A DNA stretch of 64,000 bases from an uncultured Collinsella sp. Lineage in GTDB: Bacteria; Actinomycetota; Coriobacteriia; Coriobacteriales; Coriobacteriaceae. Position numbers and translations under genes: made by a program. The DNA is taken from NCBI GenBank assembly GCA_900759335.1, contig CAAEUX010000061.1:32120-96119 (forward strand). The letters run 5' to 3'. The notes under the pieces are model-generated. The model ran no database searches, was not told the origin of the DNA, and saw only the letters and a program-made list of their open reading frames with translations. Below are positions 58,250-64,000 of the stretch, one piece after another. Position 1 is the stretch's first letter, and the number at the start of each line of letters is the position of its first letter.

Positions 58250-60448
58250 CTAGCCAACAGTATCGTCAGGCGTGGGCGAGGGGTCGGGAGTGGGCGTAGG
58301 CGTGGGCGTAGGCGTGCCGCCATCGCCGCCGGTCGAACCACCAGTGGAGCCGCCCGTCGAGCCACCGGTCGTACCGGTGCCGCCGGTGGTGTCGCCGCCC
58401 GTAGTCTCGGTGGTCGTGGTCGTCGTGGTGGTCGTCGTGGTGGTTTCCTCTTCGTCCTCGTTCTCGTCCTTGTCGTCGTTCTCCGTCTTCTTGGAGTTGT
58501 TGGTGCCGTAGAACTTCCAGACGCTGTTGTTCTTGTAGGTGGGCGCCGTTCCGGTCGCAAACTCCTCGCGCTCGGTACCGGTCAGAACGGTGTTCATAAA
58601 CCGCTTAAAGACAGGCAGGTTGGTGCTGTCGCCCAGCAGGTCCGTGCCGTATTTTTGGATGGGGATCTCGCCCGCGGAATAGCCGGTCCACAGGGCGCAC
58701 GCCAGCTGCGGGGTATAGCCGCAGAACCACAGGTTGGTGGTGTTGTCGGTGGTGCCCGTCTTGCCGGCATAGGGCTGGTTGACGCTCAGGGCACCGGCAG
58801 CACCCGTACCGCCGCCCTGCATGACGCCGGACAGAACATCGGTGACCGCGGCGGCCTCGCCCTCGGTAAGCACCTGTGAGGGATTGTCCGTGTGCTGGTA
58901 CAGCACCGAACCGGTACGAGAGTCAATCTCGGTGATGGCGATCGGCTGGCGATAGTAGCCGCCGTTGGCAAACGTCGCGTAGGCGGCGGCCATCTCGAGC
59001 GGCGAGATCGAGCCGGTGCCGAGCGTCATGACGGGAACGTCCTCGATGTTGTCCTTGGCGGGATCGATGCCGAGCTTTTTGACGAGCGAGATGATCTTGC
59101 TGTTGCCGACGGCTTCTGCCACCTGGATGTAGCCGGTGTTGGAGGAGTATGCCGTTGCCTGCTTAAGCGTGATGTTGCCATAGCTATGGTTGGCGTAGTT
59201 TTGGACCTCGGTCGTGGTGCCCTTGGCCTTGAGCGGCGAGTTGCAGTTGAGGGTGACGTTGGGGTTCATGCCGTTTTGGATGGCGGTTGCTAGCGTAAAG
59301 GCCTTAAAGGTGGAGCCAACGGGACGCTTGGCCGTGGCATGGTTTACGTGGTTCTCGTCGGCGTTGTAGTCGTAGCCGCCCACCATGCACTTGATGTAGC
59401 CGGTCTTGGGGTCGACGACGACCATGCCCATGTCCAGGCCGTCGAGCGAGAGCGTGTCGAGCTGCTCGCGAACGGCATTCTCTGCCACCTGCTGCATCGT
59501 GGGGTCGATGGTGGTCTTGACGGTCAGGCCGCCCTTAAAGAGCACGTCGGTCGAGAACTCCTGCTCCAGCAGCTGCTTAACATAGGCGACAAAGTAGGGC
59601 TGCGAGTATACGTCAACGCCGCTGCCCGAGATTTCGGTCACGTTGAGGGTGATGGGCTCGGCCTGTGCGGCATCGTGCTCCTCCTGCGTAATGTGGCCCA
59701 GGCGCAGCATGTTGTCGAGGACCTTGTTGCGACGGGACAGCGCTAGGTCGGGGTTGACCGTGGGGTCGTACTGCGAGGGCGAGTTGGGAAGGCCGATCAA
59801 CAGTGCGGCCTCGCTCAGGGTGAGGTCGGCGGCGCTCTTGGACAGATAGGTCTCGGCTGCGGCCTCGATGCCGTAGGCGCCGTGGCCGTAATAGATGGTG
59901 TTGAGGTACATCATGAGGATCTCGTCTTTGGAGTACATGTCCTCCATCTTGACGGCGATGTAGGCCTCGCGCACCTTACGCTCGATGGTCGAGTCGAACT
60001 GCTCCTCCTGCAGGATGGTGTTGCGCACCAGCTGCTGGGTGATAGTCGAGGCGCCTTCGTGTCCGCCGCCGAGGGTTGCCACCGCAGCACGCGCGATACC
60101 CCACAGGTCGATACCGCCGTGCTCGTAGAAGCGCTCGTCCTCGACGTCAACGGTGCCCTGCAGCACGTAGGGGGAGACCTCGTCCTTGGTGATGGACTTG
60201 CGGTTTTGCGTGTAGAAGCTCGCGATCTTGTTGCCGTTGCAGTCGACGATCTCGGTGGGCTCGCTCACCAGATACGCGTTGGCGTCGGTGTAGTCGGGCA
60301 GATCGGACAGCCAGCGGTTGACGTTGCCGACCATGCCGATGCCAAATGCCACGCCCGCAATCAGCAGAAAGCCCAAAAACGAGAGCAGGATTATGGGCAG
60401 AGCGTGCGTCTTTGAACGGCTGCGTCCCTGTCGTTGGCGAGGACCCAT
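58250..60448 (-). CDS. Bifunctional class A penicillin-binding protein (glycosyltransferase + transpeptidase)
   Basis: A 732-residue cell-wall synthase. One N-terminal membrane anchor (ALPIILLSFLGFLLIAGVAFG, ~16-36). The GT51 domain has VDVEDERFYEHGGID (catalytic Glu), GASTITQQLVRN and RKVREAYIAVKMED. The transpeptidase has RPVGSTFKAF (SxxK serine), YSSNTGYIQ (SxN) and YAGKTGTTD (KTG). The C terminus is a low-complexity extracellular tail: a run of about 12 Thr, GGST repeats and TPTP repeats. ATG 60448 has GGAGGT; the upstream ATG at 60571 adds a stretch without family likeness. Confidence 0.93.
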   Translation of the reverse strand: MGPRQRQGRSRSKTHALPIILLSFLGFLLIAGVAFGIGMVGNVNRWLSDLPDYTDANAYLVSEPTEIVDCNGNKIASFYTQNRKSITKDEVSPYVLQGTVDVEDERFYEHGGIDLWGIARAAVATLGGGHEGASTITQQLVRNTILQEEQFDSTIERKVREAYIAVKMEDMYSKDEILMMYLNTIYYGHGAYGIEAAAETYLSKSAADLTLSEAALLIGLPNSPSQYDPTVNPDLALSRRNKVLDNMLRLGHITQEEHDAAQAEPITLNVTEISGSGVDVYSQPYFVAYVKQLLEQEFSTDVLFKGGLTVKTTIDPTMQQVAENAVREQLDTLSLDGLDMGMVVVDPKTGYIKCMVGGYDYNADENHVNHATAKRPVGSTFKAFTLATAIQNGMNPNVTLNCNSPLKAKGTTTEVQNYANHSYGNITLKQATAYSSNTGYIQVAEAVGNSKIISLVKKLGIDPAKDNIEDVPVMTLGTGSISPLEMAAAYATFANGGYYRQPIAITEIDSRTGSVLYQHTDNPSQVLTEGEAAAVTDVLSGVMQGGGTGAAGALSVNQPYAGKTGTTDNTTNLWFCGYTPQLACALWTGYSAGEIPIQKYGTDLLGDSTNLPVFKRFMNTVLTGTEREEFATGTAPTYKNNSVWKFYGTNNSKKTENDDKDENEDEEETTTTTTTTTTTTETTGGDTTGGTGTTGGSTGGSTGGSTGGDGGTPTPTPTPTPDPSPTPDDTVG

Positions 60449-60610
60449 ATATTGACCTCCAGGTATGTCGTGCCGGACGGTGGATGTGCCGTCGGGGCAG
60501 GATGGACATAAGTTATTACACGATAAACCAAACGGGGCGCGCGAGGCCTCGTGTATGCTGGAAGACGGCATTTTTCAAAGTGAATGCATACCTTGGTAAG
60601 GAGTTTGTCG

Positions 60611-62569
60611 ATGGCGATTCGGACGATGGGGCCGAGCGGACAATACGAGACTGGATTGGATGCTGCCGGTGCGGCGCTGCCCGAGCTGCTGGCGCCGGCG
60701 GGCGGGCTCGACCAGATGCTTGCGGCCATCGCCGCGGGCGCCGATGCCATCTATGCGGGGTTGGGCGGCTTTAACGCCCGTGTGAGCGCCCATGGCTTTA
60801 CGGATGACGAGTTTGCGCGCGGCTGCGCCGTGGCGCATGCCCATGGCGTGCGCGTGTACGTGACGCTCAACGTGTTCGTGTTTGACGATGAGTTATCCGA
60901 CGCGGTGGCGTTGGGAGCTCATGCACTGGAGCTGGGCGCCGATGCTCTGATTGTCGCCGATGCCGGGTTGGCCTGCGCGCTGCGCGCGGCGATTCCCGGG
61001 GTCGAGATTCACCTGTCCACGCAGGCGGGCGTTCATAGCGAGGGCGCCGTGCAGTTGGCTGCCAAGGAGTTGGGAGTTGAGCGCGTGACGACGGCACGCG
61101 AGCTGACGGTCGACGAGATTGCGGCGCTATGTGCCACGGGCGTGCCCATCGAGGTGTTCTGCCACGGTGCGATTTGCATCGGCTATTCGGGGGCGTGCGA
61201 GTTCTCGGCCCTGCGGCGTGGGCGCTCGGCGATGCGCGGCGACTGCACGCAGCCGTGCCGTCTGGCGTACGACCTGGTGGACGAGGCTGGACAGAGCGTT
61301 GTCGCCGTCGAGGGAGATCGCCTGCTGTGCCCGCGCGACTATCTGAGTATTGCGCATCTGCCCGAGCTTGTAGATGCCGGCGTGGCGTCGCTCAAGATCG
61401 AGGGGCGCATGAAGAACCCCGATTACGTATTCAACGTGGTGCGGGTGTGGCGCCGGGCGCTCGATATGCTGTGCGACGGCGCGTGGGACTCCGGTGCCGT
61501 GGAAGAGCTTGAGCGCGAGCTGGGAAGGTCGTTTAACCGTGGGTTTACCGATGTGTACCTGCGAGGGCGTTCGGGTGCCGAGCTGATGAGCTTTGAGCGC
61601 GCAATTAACCAGGGCGTGCGCGTGGGGCGCTTGGTCGCTGTGGGCCACGAAGAGGTGACCGTTGAGCTCGACGCCGCCGTGGCGGCGGGTGACACGCTCG
61701 AGATTCGGTTCTATCCGGGTGTCGACGCGCGTCCCGATGTGCCCAAGCGCTGGCCGCAGGTGCCCTGCCCGGTGGATGCAGCAGCGGGGAAGCGCGTCGT
61801 CGTGCATTGCAAGCGTAAGGTGGACGCGGGCTGCGAGGTGTACCTGATTCGCAGCGCCGGCGTGTTGGATCAGACGGCGGCGGTGTTGGAGCGCATGCGG
61901 GCCGAGGCGGATGCGATTGCGCCCGTTGCGCGTGCCGTTGAAGTGCTGCCCTTTGAGGGCGTTGCGGTGGATGGCGGTGCATCGACGGAGTTGGTGGAGT
62001 GCGCGGTTCCCACTCGCATGGTTTTTGCTTGGCAGCTGATGGATGCCGACCCGCGCGGAGAACTCGATTTGTCCGACGCCGTTGTGGTGCTTGACGAGGT
62101 GTGCCGCGCGAGTGACGCTGACTGGACCCGCTCACTGATGCAGCGTGCCGGGCGCGTCGTCTGCCGCAACCTGGGACAGGTGGTGATCGCTCGCGAGCTG
62201 GGCGTGACGTTTGACGTGGCGGCACCGGTGTTCTGCGCGAATCGGGCCACGCTTACCTGGCTGCGCGGACTCGGTGCGGGGCGGGTGTACTTGCCGGCCG
62301 AGTTGCTCGGCAATGATGCGGAGCGTATTGCCGAACTGGTTGCTGAACCCGGCGTCTTGGGTCCGGTCGACGCCGACCGTCCCGAGCTTATGGTGTGCGA
62401 GCACTGCCTGCTGACCGCCGAGGGCGTCTGCGCCACCGATGCGACGGGACAGGTCCGTTGCCGCGACTGCTTGCGTCGTCGGCAGGTACGCTATCTGGTC
62501 GAGCGTGACGGTACACGTCTGCCAGTTGCCATTGACGCATGCGGCAGGACGAGGATTTTCCTGTCGTAA
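60611..62569 (+). CDS. U32 family protein (RlhA/TrhP-like, shorter paralogue)
   Basis: A 652-residue paralogue of the U32 protein at 4.5 kb. It has LPELLAPAGGLDQMLAAIAA at the start, the signature FCHGAICIGYSGACEFSAL with the following CTQPCRLAYDLVDE, and a C-terminal Cys-rich part CEHCLLTAEGVCATDATG...CRDC that could bind a metal or iron-sulfur cluster. Probably an RNA-hydroxylation or related redox-dependent enzyme rather than a protease; the substrate is unknown. ATG 60611 follows AAGGAG; the ATG at 60584 has none. Confidence 0.8.
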   Translation: MAIRTMGPSGQYETGLDAAGAALPELLAPAGGLDQMLAAIAAGADAIYAGLGGFNARVSAHGFTDDEFARGCAVAHAHGVRVYVTLNVFVFDDELSDAVALGAHALELGADALIVADAGLACALRAAIPGVEIHLSTQAGVHSEGAVQLAAKELGVERVTTARELTVDEIAALCATGVPIEVFCHGAICIGYSGACEFSALRRGRSAMRGDCTQPCRLAYDLVDEAGQSVVAVEGDRLLCPRDYLSIAHLPELVDAGVASLKIEGRMKNPDYVFNVVRVWRRALDMLCDGAWDSGAVEELERELGRSFNRGFTDVYLRGRSGAELMSFERAINQGVRVGRLVAVGHEEVTVELDAAVAAGDTLEIRFYPGVDARPDVPKRWPQVPCPVDAAAGKRVVVHCKRKVDAGCEVYLIRSAGVLDQTAAVLERMRAEADAIAPVARAVEVLPFEGVAVDGGASTELVECAVPTRMVFAWQLMDADPRGELDLSDAVVVLDEVCRASDADWTRSLMQRAGRVVCRNLGQVVIARELGVTFDVAAPVFCANRATLTWLRGLGAGRVYLPAELLGNDAERIAELVAEPGVLGPVDADRPELMVCEHCLLTAEGVCATDATGQVRCRDCLRRRQVRYLVERDGTRLPVAIDACGRTRIFLS

Positions 62570-62665
62570 GTGCCGCGTCGCGTCAGTTTGTTATCATATG
62601 AGAGTTTATGGACTTCCAGCACCGCCGTTTTCGGCGAGGGTGCTATAGCAAAAGGAGGATACCCA

Positions 62666-63877
62666 ATGCTGTCTGTTGACGAGCAAATGCGTATCATCAC
62701 CTCGGGCGCCGCGCAGATCGTCCCCGAGGCCGACCTTCGCAAGAAGCTTGAGAAGGGCGAGCCCCTCAACATCAAGCTCGGCGTCGACCCCACCAGCCCC
62801 GACCTGCACCTGGGCCACGCCGTGCCGCTGCGCAAGATGCGTCAGTTCCAGGACCTGGGCCACAACGTCACCCTCATCATCGGCAACGGTACCGCGTTGA
62901 TTGGCGACCCTTCGGGCAAGAATTCCACCCGTCCGCAGCTTTCGCAGGAGCAGATCGAGGCCAATGCCGAGACCTACGTGAGCCAGGCCATGAAGATCCT
63001 GGATCCCGAGAAGACCACCATCGTGCACAACGGTGACTGGATCCTTTCGATGGATCTGGCCGGCCTGCTGCAGGTGTGCTCCAAGTTCACCGTCGCCCGC
63101 ATCCTCGAGCGCGACGACTTTACCAAGCGCTACCAGTCTCAGACGCCGATCGCCCTGCATGAGTTCCTGTATCCCGTGATGCAGGCTTTCGACTCCGTGC
63201 AGATCAAGGCCGACGTCGAGATGGGCGGCACCGATCAGCTCTTCAACCTGCTCGCTGGCCGTGAGCTCATGGAGAAGATGGGCATGGAGCCGCAGATCGC
63301 GCTCACCATGCCGCTGCTCGAGGGCACCGATGGCGTGCGCAAGATGTCCAAGTCCTATGGCAACTACATCGGCCTGACCGACGCTCCCAAGGATATGTTC
63401 GGCAAGACCATGTCCATCCCCGACGAGATGATCGGCAAGTACTATCGTCTGGCCAGCTCGCTCACCCCGGCCGAGGTCGACAAGATCGACGCCGCCCTGG
63501 CCGATGGTTCTGCCGACCCCTACGAGCTCAAGCGCGCTCTGGGCCGCGACCTGTGCGACACCTACCACGGCGCCGGCGCCGGAGACGAGGCTCAGGCCGA
63601 GTTCGACCGCGTGTTCAAGGAGGGCCAGCTTGCCGACTTCCCCGAGAAGCATGTCGAGCTGACCGTCAACGACGAGGGCCAGATCTACCTCGCCGGCCTG
63701 CTCAAGGACTTGGGCCTTTCGGCGAGCGCCGGCCAGGCTCGTCGCGATATCGACGGCGGTGGCGTCAAGATCAACGGCAAGGCCGTGGCTCCCAAGAGCT
63801 ACAACATCGATCCCAGCGCCCTCAAGCTGGGCGACACCCTTTCTGTGGGTAAGCGCAAGGGCTTCAAGTTGATTTAG
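62666..63877 (+). CDS. tyrS: Tyrosyl-tRNA synthetase
   Basis: A 403-residue class I synthetase that charges tRNA-Tyr. The HIGH-type motif reads HLGH (PDLHLGHAVPL, ~44-54). KMSKS is exact (GVRKMSKSYGNY, ~222-233). A C-terminal S4 domain (SAGQARRDIDGGGVKING) binds tRNA. It belongs to the longer TyrRS branch (TyrZ-like). ATG 62666 has AAAGGAGG; upstream starts are unlikely. The short leader shows no T-box. Confidence 0.96.
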   Translation: MLSVDEQMRIITSGAAQIVPEADLRKKLEKGEPLNIKLGVDPTSPDLHLGHAVPLRKMRQFQDLGHNVTLIIGNGTALIGDPSGKNSTRPQLSQEQIEANAETYVSQAMKILDPEKTTIVHNGDWILSMDLAGLLQVCSKFTVARILERDDFTKRYQSQTPIALHEFLYPVMQAFDSVQIKADVEMGGTDQLFNLLAGRELMEKMGMEPQIALTMPLLEGTDGVRKMSKSYGNYIGLTDAPKDMFGKTMSIPDEMIGKYYRLASSLTPAEVDKIDAALADGSADPYELKRALGRDLCDTYHGAGAGDEAQAEFDRVFKEGQLADFPEKHVELTVNDEGQIYLAGLLKDLGLSASAGQARRDIDGGGVKINGKAVAPKSYNIDPSALKLGDTLSVGKRKGFKLI

Positions 63878-63878
63878 T

Positions 63879-63902
63879 TCCGCCGTTCTACCGAACGGCG
63901 GA
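63879..63902. repeat. Hairpin after tyrS
   Basis: TCCGCCGTTC (63879-63888) pairs with GAACGGCGGA (63893-63902); no T-run directly after. Confidence 0.5.
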
Positions 63903-63951
63903 CCGGCCGACGCTGCGCGGGCCGCATTTGGACAATCTGACGTTCAACTTC

Positions 63952-63981
63952 AAGGGCGCGACCAGAAGGTCAGCGCCCTTT
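63952..63981 (+). terminator. Probable terminator of tyrS
   Basis: AAGGGCGC (63952-63959) pairs with GCGCCCTT (63973-63980), followed by TTCGTTT. Confidence 0.7.
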
Positions 63982-64000
63982 CGTTTCACGTCACCTTGTC

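Noticed and set aside
62570..62665. T-box riboswitch before tyrS
   Set aside because: The leader is under 100 bp, with no specifier stem or T-box sequence visible.

Overview
The window looks like a chromosomal segment of a high-GC anaerobic actinobacterium of the Coriobacteriia, most likely Collinsella or a close relative. The evidence is strong GC/C-ending codon use, a Zn-type rpsN in the spc block, a selenium-dependent molybdenum hydroxylase set, and many long intergenic hairpins. The genus is inferred from gene content; there is no rRNA or tRNA in the window to confirm it.

Layout. 0-7.7 kb holds the end of a ROK sugar kinase, a DegV remnant, a Gfo/Idh/MocA oxidoreductase with a DeoR regulator, an RluA-type pseudouridine synthase behind a U32 protein, and ridA. 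7.8-18.2 kb is the first arm of a purine-catabolism cluster: a PAS/HTH (YheO-like) regulator, an NCS2 permease, ssnA, ygfK, a four-cluster ferredoxin and an XdhD-type molybdenum hydroxylase. 18.3-34.2 kb is an accessory and defence island. It contains two divergent genes (a nuclease-like protein and a DUF234-type ATPase) bracketed by three 62-bp-period palindrome arrays, a candidate type I toxin-antitoxin pair, a DEDDh exonuclease, and a type I restriction locus. The restriction locus has two hsdM, a half hsdS, a full hsdS, hsdR, a silent inverted hsdS cassette and a tyrosine recombinase. 34.3-45.3 kb is the second purine arm: a second YheO-like regulator, dpaL (ygeX), ygeY, ygeW, a MocA-like NTP transferase, a hydantoinase, yqeC, yqeB and xdhC. 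45.6-55.4 kb is the distal spc block plus alpha operon, from rplE to rplQ, with secY, adk, map, infA and rpoA. It starts abruptly at rplE, without the usual rplN-rplX. 55.4-64 kb holds truA, a glycosyltransferase-like protein, argR, a bifunctional PBP, a second U32 protein and tyrS.

How the genes fit together. The permease imports purines. XdhD, YgfK and the ferredoxin form a redox module that lacks the usual FAD subunit of xanthine dehydrogenase, and YqeB, YqeC, XdhC and the MocA-like protein would mature its cofactor. SsnA, the hydantoinase, YgeW, YgeY and DpaL open the rings and remove nitrogen. RidA would deal with the 2-aminoacrylate formed by DpaL. The same gene set is known from E. coli and, more recently, from anaerobic gut purine and urate degraders. 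Here it is cut in two by the defence island, and each arm has its own paralogous regulator.

The most unusual feature is the repeat architecture: helically phased arrays of alternating inverted 14-15-mers at 3.5 kb and at 18.3, 20.0 and 21.8 kb. The second is the phase-variable hsdS locus.
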